A stretch of DNA of 64,000 bases, taken from NCBI GenBank assembly GCA_016703225.1, contig JADJCM010000002.1, positions 62,001 to 126,000 of the forward strand, given 5' to 3'. The notes beneath the pieces are model-generated. The model did not search any database and was not told the origin of the DNA. It worked only from the letters and a program-made list of their open reading frames with translations. Source of the DNA: Lysobacterales bacterium (GTDB lineage: Bacteria > Pseudomonadota > Gammaproteobacteria > Xanthomonadales > Ahniellaceae). A program made the position numbers and the translations under genes. Below, piece by piece: positions 22,599 to 31,010 of this stretch; position 1 is the first letter of the stretch; each line of letters opens with the position of its first letter.

Positions 22599-25220
22599 TC
22601 AGGTTGCCTCCGCGGCATCGGCGGCCGACTGGCCGGCCAGGGACTTCAGCTTCCGCACGATGGCGTGCCAGGCGCGATCGATCAGGTTTTCCTGCGGCTC
22701 CTCGTAGACCTTGGCGTGCTGTTCGTGGAGGTCTCGGGCCAGCTGTTCGAGCGAGGTTTCGTGGCTGCGTGCGCCGCGCTGGTTGACGAACAGGCAACGC
22801 CCGGTGAGCGTGCTGAACCAGGACAGCTTGCGCCGCGATGGCTGCTTCTGGCCGGGCATCGTGATCTCGAACCAGGTGCCAAACGGCAGCGACTTCAGCT
22901 GCGTCAGCAGTTTCAGTTCCTCGCCGCCGAGCGGCGGATCGACATGCGGCACCTGCGCACGCAGGTGCGCATGGTGGTCGCCTTCCTCGCCGAAGCGGCT
23001 GCGCGCTTTCAGCTGCGCGGCCACTTCGGTTAGCGTCGCCGGATCGTCGTTGGCAGCGCCGGCACCGTGCTGCGCACCGAACAGCCGGCTGCCAACTGCC
23101 TGGATGTCCTCGACGTGAAAGCCGATCTGGCTGAGCCCGGATTCGAGCGCGGCGCGCATGGCGTCGCGTCGCTGCGGCGTCGTGTGCGCGGCGGCGCCGC
23201 GACCGAAGGCGACCAGGTCATCGACAAACGCCAGGCGCTCGCGGTAGATGGGCGAGTCCTCGCCCTGACGCAGGACGGTCAGTGCCAGTACATCGGTCCA
23301 GGCCTGTTCCAGCAGGGTGCGGATCAGCGCCCGAGGTTTGTACGTGCCGATGCGACTCGAGATCGCGGCGGCGGCAGTGTGGCGGGCCGACTCCAGCTTT
23401 TCGCGGCCGCGCGCGGCATCGACATGACGACGCTCGGCAACCTCCGACTTCCTGGCCTGGGTCTGCAGGTGCCGCGACAGGTCGCCGAGCACCTGTTCGA
23501 ACACCCCGGCATCGTCCTGGAACTCCTGCAGCACGTGATCGACCACGCCCTGCATCTTGTCGACCAGCTGACGGTCCTCCTCGCCTTCATCGAGCCAGTA
23601 CAGGCCGCTTTCCGCGACCGCATTCAGCAGTTGCCGCGCCGGGTGCGAGCGGCGGCTGAAGAAGCTCTTGTCGCGCAATGCCACGCGCAGCAGCGGTACC
23701 TGCAGCTTGGTCATCAGCTGCGACACGGTTGCGTTCGGCGTTGCCTGTTTGGCCAGATTCTCGAACAGCAGGCCGACCAGGTCGATGGTGTCCGCGTCCT
23801 CCTCGTGCAGCCGTGGGATGCGCCCTTCCGGCGTCACCTGGCGCAACTGGTTGAGGATGTCTTGCTTGACGTGGCCAATCGAGCGCGGCACCAGCTTGCC
23901 GCCGACCGATTGCGGAAACGCCGGCTTCTTCTGCAGCACGCCGAGTACCGATTGCAGATCGTCGCTGCGTGCCGGGAAGGCGTTTGGATCGGGTGCGGGC
24001 GCAGCGCTGAGGCCGAGCGATTCGCGCCGCCCGGAGAGCAGGTCGCGCATGGTCTGGAATACTTGGCGGTCCTGGCCGTCGTTCACCGCCGGCTCGCGCG
24101 GCAGCGCGGCAGGAACGCCGGGCCAGCCCGTCATCGGTCGAGCGAAGCCGCCGTAGCGGCCGCTATCTCCAGTTTCAGCATCGACGAGGCGTGTGGCGGC
24201 CGGCGTGGCCAGGCCGAAGCGTGTTTGCTGTGCGCGTTGCGGGAAACGCGCGTTGGATTCGCTGCTGCCAGCCGGGGGTGCGCTTGGAGAAGTGGCCTGC
24301 GGCGCAGACTCGCGCATTGCTTCGGGGGCCGCAGCGACCGGGCGCGGTGCAGGTTCGGTCGGATGCACCGGCTCCGTTGTGCCAAGGCCGATGTCCGCGT
24401 CGTGCGCGTTGGGTGCCTTGCCCACCGACTGCGGCGTGGCCTGCGCGAGGTGATCGCGCGCCGGCTTGTGATGGCCGTCTTCGTTGCGGCGCGAGCGAGT
24501 GTTCAGCACGAACAGATCGGCAAGCACGCGGCTCTCGATCAGCACGCGGTTGGCCTCCTCGATCAGACGGTCTACGCGCGCGAACAGCATCTGGTCGACG
24601 GCGCGGTAGAACAGTATTCGATGCTCGGTCGGCAGTTCCAGGTGCTCGCTCGCCAGACGCACGCATTCGCTCAGCCGGTGCGGTCCGATCGGCAGGTCTT
24701 CGGCTTCGAACATCGGTGCCTCGGCCAATACCGCGAAGCGCATGCCGAGCGCGAACAGCGCCTGGCTGGCGCGTACCTCGGCGCGATTCGCGGCCTCGAC
24801 CAGGGCCAGGGATTCCTCGAGTTCGGAGGCCTCGACCAGGGCCAGATCGCTGCGACCGGCGCGCTGCGGTCGGGCCAGGCTTGACTGTCGACGTGGGTCG
24901 TTGAGGGCCGCGAGCGCGGACTCGAAGCGTGCCATCAGCGCCGGTGCGATGTCCGAGCGCACGCGTCGCACTTCGCGCAGCGACTCGAAGCAGCTTTGTT
25001 GCACATCATTGCTGCGTGCCTGCTCGGCACGTCGAAACAACGACTGCTCGAAGGCGTCGAGAGTATCGACCATGCCCTGTTCAAGAAGCGGAGCGAGTTG
25101 CCCGAGCAGAGTCTCGAGGATGGCGCGCACGCGCCCGGGAAACGAACGCGACTTCAGGGTCAGTAGCGCGTCGCGCTTGCCAGCGTCCGACCGGGCACGT
25201 CCAGTCCCTGGTACTTCCAT
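22599..25220 (-). CDS. DUF1631 family protein
   Basis: An 873-residue protein without signal or membrane segments. It matches the DUF1631 (PF07793) architecture: an N-terminal helical region (about residues 1-230), a low-complexity Pro/Ala/Ser linker (about 240-400) and a long helical C-terminal part with FGTWFEITMPGQ and RRKLSWFSTLTGRCLFVNQRG near residues 790-825, given here as separate pieces. The ATG at 25220 has GAGGTG upstream. The end segment, LSWFS...CLFVNQ, resembles PilZ-like strands. Function is unknown; its coupling to a PilZ gene points to cyclic di-GMP or motility. Confidence 0.85.
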   Translation of the reverse strand: MEVPGTGRARSDAGKRDALLTLKSRSFPGRVRAILETLLGQLAPLLEQGMVDTLDAFEQSLFRRAEQARSNDVQQSCFESLREVRRVRSDIAPALMARFESALAALNDPRRQSSLARPQRAGRSDLALVEASELEESLALVEAANRAEVRASQALFALGMRFAVLAEAPMFEAEDLPIGPHRLSECVRLASEHLELPTEHRILFYRAVDQMLFARVDRLIEEANRVLIESRVLADLFVLNTRSRRNEDGHHKPARDHLAQATPQSVGKAPNAHDADIGLGTTEPVHPTEPAPRPVAAAPEAMRESAPQATSPSAPPAGSSESNARFPQRAQQTRFGLATPAATRLVDAETGDSGRYGGFARPMTGWPGVPAALPREPAVNDGQDRQVFQTMRDLLSGRRESLGLSAAPAPDPNAFPARSDDLQSVLGVLQKKPAFPQSVGGKLVPRSIGHVKQDILNQLRQVTPEGRIPRLHEEDADTIDLVGLLFENLAKQATPNATVSQLMTKLQVPLLRVALRDKSFFSRRSHPARQLLNAVAESGLYWLDEGEEDRQLVDKMQGVVDHVLQEFQDDAGVFEQVLGDLSRHLQTQARKSEVAERRHVDAARGREKLESARHTAAAAISSRIGTYKPRALIRTLLEQAWTDVLALTVLRQGEDSPIYRERLAFVDDLVAFGRGAAAHTTPQRRDAMRAALESGLSQIGFHVEDIQAVGSRLFGAQHGAGAANDDPATLTEVAAQLKARSRFGEEGDHHAHLRAQVPHVDPPLGGEELKLLTQLKSLPFGTWFEITMPGQKQPSRRKLSWFSTLTGRCLFVNQRGARSHETSLEQLARDLHEQHAKVYEEPQENLIDRAWHAIVRKLKSLAGQSAADAAEAT

Positions 25221-25334
25221 GGTCACCCACCTCTGATTTGGAAGACCGGCGCCGGAGAGTCTCCGGCGCAAGTGTGAGCCAGTTCACAAGCAAGTATCCC
25301 GTCATCAGCGATGACGGCAGCGTGTACGCGAAGA

Positions 25335-27221
25335 TTACTCCCCGTAGGCCAAGGTCAGGTAGGCGCCGCGGCCAGGCGTGTTGTAACCGCTGAGCACGGC
25401 ATAGTCACGGTCGAGCACGTTTTCGAGGCGCAAGCCAAGTCGCCAGCGTTCGCCAAACGGCAGCGAGGCGACCAGATGCGCCAGTCCATAGCCTGGCAGG
25501 GTGCCGTTGAAGTCCTGGCGTGAGCCCGAGCCGAAGGCTTCGATGCCGAAGCTGGCGCCGCCGTCCAGGGTGTAGTCGACACGAAGTGTCGCTTTCTGAC
25601 CCGGACGTCGCAGCAGATCGGCGCCGCTGTCGCGGTTCTCGGCGTCCTGCACGGTGGCGTTCGCAACGATGCCGAAGCTGCCGAGGTGGCCGTCGTATTC
25701 GAGCTCGATGCCTTCGAGGTCGGCGCGGGCGATGTTGATCGCCTGGTAGCTGGATCCGCCGCTGAAGCTGATCAGGTCATCGACGCGCGAGCGGTAGGCG
25801 CTGAGTTCGATGCCTTGATCGCTGCCGAAGTCATGGCGCAGGCCGAGTTCCACGGTGTCCGACTGCTCCGGCTGCAGTGCCGGGTTGCCAGCGAACAGGC
25901 CGCCGAATCCGGGCGAGTACAACTCGTTCAGGCTCGGTGCGCGGAAGGCCTCGCCGTAGCTCGCGCGCAGGCGGGTTGCGGCGGCGATCTGCCAGCCCCA
26001 CGCCGCCTGGAAGGTGGTCTCACCTCCGAACACCGAGTTGTCGTCGCGACGCGCGGTGAATTCCAGCTCGTGCGCCGAGATCTGCTGGCGGATTCCGGCG
26101 TACAACGCCTGATTGTGGCGGCTGGCACCGAATACTTCGCTGTGGCCGAAGGTCTCCCGCTCGCCGCCGTGCTCGCGTGCGTAGTTGATGCCGGCGGAGA
26201 TCCCGGTGGCTTCGCCCAGCGCGCACTGGTGGTGCCAGTCGAAACTGGTGCGACGCGAGGCATAGGCGGCGAAGTAGGCCGGCGTGTCCAGGTTTTCGCG
26301 GGCGTGGCCGAACTCGACGTGATGCGACCAGCGCGACGTGATCTGGCCCGCGAGCGAGAGCTGCGCCGACGCGTTCTCCGCCTCGGTGACGCCCTGGTCG
26401 AACTCGACCTCGGCCTGCGTGCCCTGCGCGCTGAAATGCAGCATCTGCTCGCCGATGCTGGATTCCACGTTCAGTCGCGCGTGGTTGTTCTCGTAGCCAT
26501 CGGCGTCCGGGTCGTGGCCGAAGGCGGCGGCATTGGTCGCCGAGAAGCCCTCGGTCTGCTCCTGGCCGACGGTCAGCGACATCGCGCCATGGTCGCCGGC
26601 GCCGCCGATGCTGGCGTCGACACCGAGGCGGCCATAGCGGCCCGCGGTGATGCGTCCGGCGTAGCCTTCGATCCTGCGCGTGAAGATCTGGATCACCCCG
26701 CCGATCGCATCCGAACCCCAGAACGCGGCGCGCGGGCCGCGCACGATCTCGATGCGCTCGACGTTCGCGAGCGGCAAATGGGCGAGGTCGTAGAGGCCGG
26801 AATTGGCCGAGCTGACGCGCACGCCATCGACCAGGATCAAGCTGTGATTCGAGTTGCTGCCGCGCAGGAACAGCGTGGTCGCCTGGCCGACGCCGCCGCT
26901 GCGGGTGATGTCGATGCCGACTTCGCCGCGCAGCAGCTCCAGCAGATCGCCCGGCTGGCGGCGCTCGATCTCGGCACGATCGATCACGCGCACCGCGGCG
27001 AGCGTGGCATCGACCGGCGTCGACTCGCGCCGCGCGGTCACCTCGACCGTTGGCTGGCGCACTGCCGAGCCTTCGGCGTTCGCCACTGAACCGCCGCCAG
27101 CCACCGTTTGCGCTGAGCTTGTCGAAGGGCGCGGCGACAGCGCATCCCCATTCGCAAACGCGCCCGTAGCCGCCGCGATGCCGGCCGCGATCAATGAAAT
27201 CCTGAAGGTCTTGCTGTGCAT
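25335..27221 (-). CDS. btuB: TonB-dependent vitamin B12 receptor
   Basis: A 628-residue outer-membrane receptor. A signal peptide (residues 1-24) is followed by the TonB-box region PTVEVTARRE (near residues 55-65), a plug domain with GDLLELLRGEVGIDI and LFLRGSNSNHSLILVDGVR, the latter typical of BtuB, and a 22-stranded barrel ending in YLTLAYGE. It imports cobalamin using TonB energy. A cobalamin riboswitch lies upstream on the same strand, which makes the B12 assignment firm. The barrel is otherwise intact. No btuCDF transporter is nearby. Confidence 0.93.
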   Translation of the reverse strand: MHSKTFRISLIAAGIAAATGAFANGDALSPRPSTSSAQTVAGGGSVANAEGSAVRQPTVEVTARRESTPVDATLAAVRVIDRAEIERRQPGDLLELLRGEVGIDITRSGGVGQATTLFLRGSNSNHSLILVDGVRVSSANSGLYDLAHLPLANVERIEIVRGPRAAFWGSDAIGGVIQIFTRRIEGYAGRITAGRYGRLGVDASIGGAGDHGAMSLTVGQEQTEGFSATNAAAFGHDPDADGYENNHARLNVESSIGEQMLHFSAQGTQAEVEFDQGVTEAENASAQLSLAGQITSRWSHHVEFGHARENLDTPAYFAAYASRRTSFDWHHQCALGEATGISAGINYAREHGGERETFGHSEVFGASRHNQALYAGIRQQISAHELEFTARRDDNSVFGGETTFQAAWGWQIAAATRLRASYGEAFRAPSLNELYSPGFGGLFAGNPALQPEQSDTVELGLRHDFGSDQGIELSAYRSRVDDLISFSGGSSYQAINIARADLEGIELEYDGHLGSFGIVANATVQDAENRDSGADLLRRPGQKATLRVDYTLDGGASFGIEAFGSGSRQDFNGTLPGYGLAHLVASLPFGERWRLGLRLENVLDRDYAVLSGYNTPGRGAYLTLAYGE

Positions 27222-27339
27222 GGGGTCTTCCTCGTTCGGCACGCACCCGTGCCGGTGTAAGAGAGACGCCACGCGGGACGTTGGCCCGGTGCAAACGAAC
27301 AGCATGCATCCGCCCACGCCGCCCCACGCAGCGTTGCTG

Positions 27340-27535
27340 ATGCCGTCCGGCCGGTCTCCGGGCTCACGAGTGGAGTCGCCTCCGAAACGTCCCCTTCCCA
27401 TGCAGCGCACAGTGGTCTGGACGTTCCAACTCGCTTACCGTTGCGGGGGCAGCGTCGGCCTTGCACCGACTTCCCGTTTCACCCCGCAAGCCTCTTCCGA
27501 GACGGGCGGGACACCAGATAGCCCGCGCAGCCTAA
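27340..27535 (-). promoter_or_regulatory. Cobalamin riboswitch
   Basis: The reverse strand contains the B12 box GCTGCCCCCGCAACGGTAAG at about 27452-27433, preceded by GGGAAGTCGGTGCAAGGCCG and followed by GTGAGCCCGGAGACCGGCC near 27368-27350. A GGTGTCCCGCC start and CCACTG in the peripheral stem are also present. All conserved core blocks of the adenosylcobalamin riboswitch are in order. It ends about 120 bases before btuB and should repress it when cobalamin is plentiful. Confidence 0.95.
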
Positions 27536-27575
27536 CGCCCGCACCCCGGATTCTCGCAAGGGGCGACGGCGTGCT

Positions 27576-28304
27576 ATGGATCGAACATCCGCCGGAATGC
27601 CCTCAGCCACCATAGACGCCAGCGCGAGCACGACGATGCAGCACACCTGTCCCCATCATGGCGGCGTCCTCAGCCGCTTCCAGTTTCGCGGCCACGTCTT
27701 GTGGCGCTGCCTGCGCTGCGCAGGCGTGTGGTTGCCGGGTCCGTTGGTGGCCGCGGTAGCGGGTAGCAAGCCGAACTGGCCGGCGCGTGCCGCTGCTGCG
27801 GCGAGCACCTTGCGTTGCCCCGAGGATGGCCGTGCGCTCCAGGTCGTGAGAGCTGGCGCCGTCGAACTGGACTGGTGCGCCCACTGCCACGGCGTCTGGC
27901 TGGACCAGGGCGAACTGGCGGCGATCGCGACCCAGCAGGCCGCGCACGCGAAGCCTGCTGATGACGCCCGCCCACTCGCGGACCTGGCGGAAGAAGGCGT
28001 CGATGCGGGCATCGAGGTTGCCGGTCGCTGGATCGGTCGGGCCGGCAAGCCCGTGCCGCGCCCGAGCCTCGCTGCGGCCGACGCCGTAGAGGTTGCCGCT
28101 GCCAAACCGCCGCCTTTGCCGTCCTTGATGCCAGCATCTGTCGACGCTGAGGGCCAGCCGTTCGCGGTCGAACTCGATGCCGTCAGCGCTGTCGGCGATG
28201 GTGCCGAGCTCGGCGGTGGCCTGCTTGATGCGACTGGCGAGATCGCCGGGCAGTTGCTCGAGGGCGCGTTGTCGCTGGTCGGCGAGATCTTCTCCGGTCT
28301 CTGA
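27576..28304 (+). CDS. Double zf-TFIIB zinc-ribbon protein
   Basis: A 242-residue protein. Two zinc-binding units of the zf-TFIIB type (PF13453) are present: CPHHGG...CLRCAGVWLPG (residues about 25-55) and CPEDGRAL...CAHCHGVWLDQGEL (about 85-120). The C-terminal 120 residues are Ala/Pro-rich and end in a Gly/Leu-rich amphipathic stretch. No enzyme motif is seen. The start is uncertain: ATGs at 27576, 27597 and 27636 are in frame, and the last would begin just before the first zinc unit. It is divergent from btuB. Confidence 0.7.
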   Translation: MDRTSAGMPSATIDASASTTMQHTCPHHGGVLSRFQFRGHVLWRCLRCAGVWLPGPLVAAVAGSKPNWPARAAAAASTLRCPEDGRALQVVRAGAVELDWCAHCHGVWLDQGELAAIATQQAAHAKPADDARPLADLAEEGVDAGIEVAGRWIGRAGKPVPRPSLAAADAVEVAAAKPPPLPSLMPASVDAEGQPFAVELDAVSAVGDGAELGGGLLDATGEIAGQLLEGALSLVGEIFSGL

Positions 28305-28410
28305 TCCGCACGCCGAGGTGTCGCGCCCGCTGCTGTGGGTCCGCCGAGCAGCCCTTGAATCTGCGGCGCCCGCGCACACCTCCCGTCCACCCTTGCGGAA
28401 CGGAATTCCC

Positions 28411-29259
28411 ATGCGCTGGCTGCTGGCTCTGTTGCTCGGACTGTGCGCATGCGTGGTGGCGGCCGAGCCGCTGCGCATCCTGTTCGTCGGCAACAGCCTG
28501 ATCTACTACAACGACGTGCCGCGTGCGGTCGCGGCGATGCTGGAGGCGGAGGGCACGCATCCCGAGGTCGAGGTCGAAATGCTGGCGCAGGGTGGGGCGA
28601 CCCTGGCCGAGCATCTGAGCCGCGACGCATTGGATCGCACGCTCGCCGAGTTCGATCCGGACCTCGTGGTGTTGCAGGATCGCGGCCCGTACCCGCTGTG
28701 CGCGGCGGAGAACGCCGATTGCGCGAAGTCGATGGCGGCGTTCGCCGAGGCGATCGGCCGCGTGCGCGCAGCAGGCGCGCGGCCGCTGCTGTTTGCGACC
28801 TGGATCGGGTTTGCGCAGGGCCAAGCCGAACTGAGCCGCCGCTTTGCCGCGCTGGCGCAGGAGCATGGCGTGCCCGTCGCCGACGTCGGTCGCGCGCGCC
28901 AACTTGCGCAGGCCATGCCGCTGCACAGCTATCTCGATGCGACGAAGTTGTCGGATGCGCCGTGGTGGCAAGCGCCGCTGTTGGGCGCAATGGATCTACC
29001 CATGCCAGACGGCCATCCCGATGAAGCCGGGGGCTGGGTCATCGCAGCGACGCTGTCGCGCAGCGTGCTCGGCCAGGCCTTGCCGGCCGAATTGCGCATC
29101 GGCGAGTTTTGTCGCGCGCTGTGGGCTGGCGCGCGCCTGAGCGCGGCGCTGCCCGCCTATCGGCAGTTGCCGAAGGCGACGCAGTGCAACGCACCGGAGC
29201 CGAACGTGGTGGCGGTCGCGTCGATGCTTGCCAATCGGGCGGCATCGCTTTCCGACTGA
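28411..29259 (+). CDS. SGNH/GDSL-like hydrolase, exported
   Basis: A 282-residue protein beginning at ATG 28411. It has a signal peptide (RWLLALLLGLCACVVA). ILFVGNSLIYYND just after it is the block I nucleophile segment, with serine in GNS. A later VVLQDRGPYPL and the terminal DGHPDEAGG, giving the D-x-H catalytic pair near residue 200, complete the SGNH pattern. Likely an exported esterase or lipase-like hydrolase. The substrate cannot be told. It ends 62 bases before the yihA start. Confidence 0.75.
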   Translation: MRWLLALLLGLCACVVAAEPLRILFVGNSLIYYNDVPRAVAAMLEAEGTHPEVEVEMLAQGGATLAEHLSRDALDRTLAEFDPDLVVLQDRGPYPLCAAENADCAKSMAAFAEAIGRVRAAGARPLLFATWIGFAQGQAELSRRFAALAQEHGVPVADVGRARQLAQAMPLHSYLDATKLSDAPWWQAPLLGAMDLPMPDGHPDEAGGWVIAATLSRSVLGQALPAELRIGEFCRALWAGARLSAALPAYRQLPKATQCNAPEPNVVAVASMLANRAASLSD

Positions 29260-29321
29260 CGACAGCGCGAGCCACAAGGGTTCGGCTTGCCAGCATCGCC
29301 GCGCGCACCCACACTGCGGTC

Positions 29322-30008
29322 ATGACCTACGCACCGAAGAAGTCGACCAAGTCGAAACCAGTGGCGAAAGCCGAGTTCAAGCCGTCGAAAGACCTGGCCG
29401 CGACCACTTTTCTTCTGTCGGCGCCGACGCCGCAGCACCTGCCGCCCGACCGCGGCGCCGAGATCGCCTTTGCCGGACGCTCGAATGCGGGCAAGTCGAG
29501 TGCGCTGAACGCGCTTACCGGGCAGGGCGCGCTGGCGCGCGTGTCGAAGACGCCGGGGCGCACGCAGCAACTGGTGGTGTTCCGCATCGATGACTCACGA
29601 CGCCTGATCGATCTGCCCGGTTACGGCTTTGCCAAGGTGCCGGGCGAGATCCAGGAGGTCTGGCACAACGCGCTGGACCAGTATTTCCGCGAGCGCCAGT
29701 CTTTGCTGGGCCTGCTGCTGGCAATGGACGTGCGCCACCCGCTGACCGAATACGACCAGATCATGCTCGCGTTTGCGCGCGCCCGCGCCTTGCCGGTGCA
29801 TATCCTGCTGACCAAGTGCGACAAGCTCGGCCGCAGCGCCGCGACCAACGTGTTGCACGCGGTACGCAAGGGTCTCGCCGACCATCGCGCCGCCGCCAGC
29901 GTGCAGCTGTTCTCCTCGACCGAACGCACCGGCCTCGATGTCGCGACGCGCTGGGTGGAGGATCGGCTCGGCATCAGCAAGCCAAAGAGCGCGCCCGAAG
30001 CGATGTAG
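29322..30008 (+). CDS. engB: Ribosome biogenesis GTP-binding protein YihA/EngB
   Basis: A 228-residue GTPase with all motifs: G1 GRSNAGKSS (near residue 52), G2 Thr in KTPGRTQ, G3 DLPGYGFAKV, G4 TKCDKL and G5 FSSTERTG. The insert and the EYDQIML segment are family-typical. EngB is needed for late assembly of the 50S subunit. The N-terminal 20 residues are Lys-rich. Start is ATG 29322; upstream in-frame sequence has no reason to be coding. Confidence 0.95.
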   Translation: MTYAPKKSTKSKPVAKAEFKPSKDLAATTFLLSAPTPQHLPPDRGAEIAFAGRSNAGKSSALNALTGQGALARVSKTPGRTQQLVVFRIDDSRRLIDLPGYGFAKVPGEIQEVWHNALDQYFRERQSLLGLLLAMDVRHPLTEYDQIMLAFARARALPVHILLTKCDKLGRSAATNVLHAVRKGLADHRAAASVQLFSSTERTGLDVATRWVEDRLGISKPKSAPEAM

Positions 30009-30020
30009 GCGACATGGATC

Positions 30021-30061
30021 GGGCCACGAGTGGCCCTCCTGCAACGGGCTGCGCGCCCGTT
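30021..30061. terminator. Candidate bidirectional terminator
   Basis: Two hairpins lie between the convergent engB and the 30061 gene: GGGCCA-CGAG-TGGCCC (30021-30036) and AACGGGC-TGCGC-GCCCGTT (30043-30061). There is no strong T run, so termination strength is unsure. Confidence 0.4.
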
Positions 30062-30675
30062 CAATGCCAGGTGCGGTGGTCGACGCTGGTTTGTTCGAGC
30101 GGCGGCGGCGTGCCGGCCACCTCGACCAGGGCCAGTGCGTAGGGCTCGTTGATGCTGACGCAGCTGACCTCGTCCCAGCCGAAGAAGGACGGCTCACGCA
30201 GCCATTCGGCATGCGGCGAAACTTCCTGCACTGTAAAGCCCTCGGCTTCGAAGGCGAGCAGCTTGCCGATGTAGCAGACCTCGGTCTCGGCTTCGGTATC
30301 GACATAGAAACTGGTGACCGGGGCGCGCTCGGCGGCGGCGGCGACGATCTGCTGCAGATCGTCGAGCGGGAACGCGATCGGCAGTTCCGGCGTGAGCTTG
30401 CGCAGCTTGATCGCCTTCTCCAGGAAGTCGGCATGGTGGTCGGGCGCTTCCAGGCGCGTGACATCGCGATAGCGCAGCACGAACAGGCCGTCGAAGCCGA
30501 TGTAGTCGCCAAGCGCCCACAACAGGAAGCGGTCCTTGCCGACCGCGGCGATGTAGCCGGTGAAGCTGCCCGGTTCCAGGTGTTCGCGCCATACCCGCAC
30601 CAAGGTGCGCTCGCGCAGGGCTTCGCGCAGCCGCGCCGGAATGGACTTCGGTTTCAGTTCGACGATCTTGGTCAT
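30061..30675 (-). CDS. Conserved-looking protein of unknown function
   Basis: A 204-residue cytoplasmic protein with an ATG start. The N-terminal half has a compact beta-rich stretch, GYIAAVGKDRFLLWALGDYI followed by GFDGLFVLRYRDVTRLE, which resembles an Sm/SH3-like barrel. The rest is mixed alpha/beta with FYVDTEAETEVCYIG and a WDEVSCVSI strand. I do not recognise a named family. It lies 76 bases downstream of the SPFH operon on the same strand, so it may be read through from it. Confidence 0.65.
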   Translation of the reverse strand: MTKIVELKPKSIPARLREALRERTLVRVWREHLEPGSFTGYIAAVGKDRFLLWALGDYIGFDGLFVLRYRDVTRLEAPDHHADFLEKAIKLRKLTPELPIAFPLDDLQQIVAAAAERAPVTSFYVDTEAETEVCYIGKLLAFEAEGFTVQEVSPHAEWLREPSFFGWDEVSCVSINEPYALALVEVAGTPPPLEQTSVDHRTWH

Positions 30676-30750
30676 GGGCGCAGTTTAGCGGGTTCGACCC
30701 GGGCGATCGAACCGCGGTCGTCCGCGCCGCCGCGATCCGTCATTGCCGAG

Positions 30751-31008
30751 CTAGGAATCGTCCTGTCTGCGCTGCACGCGCTGGCGGTAGGCGCCCACGT
30801 TGTTGCCGCGAATGCTCGACTCGCGCGTGCCCTTCACCTCGTCGACCTTGTGCTCCGAGCCAGTGACCGGCTTGGCCTCGACCGCAGTCTCGTGTTCGAA
30901 CGCGTGCGACTTGTCGGTGTTTCGGTAGTGGCGATACAGCATCCAGTACAGGCCGGTGGCACCGGCGGGACCGAGGAGGAGCAGGGCCAGAGATCCATCG
31001 TCGCTCAT
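30751..31008 (-). CDS. Small single-pass membrane protein of the SPFH operon
   Basis: An 85-residue protein. A membrane segment at about residues 7-24 (ALLLLGPAGATGLYWMLY) is followed by a basic/acidic tail rich in Lys, Glu and Arg ending near VGAYRQRVQRRQDDS. Its ATG is two bases from the stop of the zinc-ribbon gene, showing coupling. No family is recognised. It is probably an accessory membrane subunit of the SPFH/zinc-ribbon assembly, which is inference from gene order. Confidence 0.65.
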   Translation of the reverse strand: MSDDGSLALLLLGPAGATGLYWMLYRHYRNTDKSHAFEHETAVEAKPVTGSEHKVDEVKGTRESSIRGNNVGAYRQRVQRRQDDS

Positions 31009-31010
31009 GG

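Noticed and set aside
23067..24884. A 605-residue open frame on the forward strand opposite the DUF1631 gene
   Set aside because: It lies wholly within a well-supported gene, has no ribosome site or recognisable domain, and long antisense frames are expected at this G+C.
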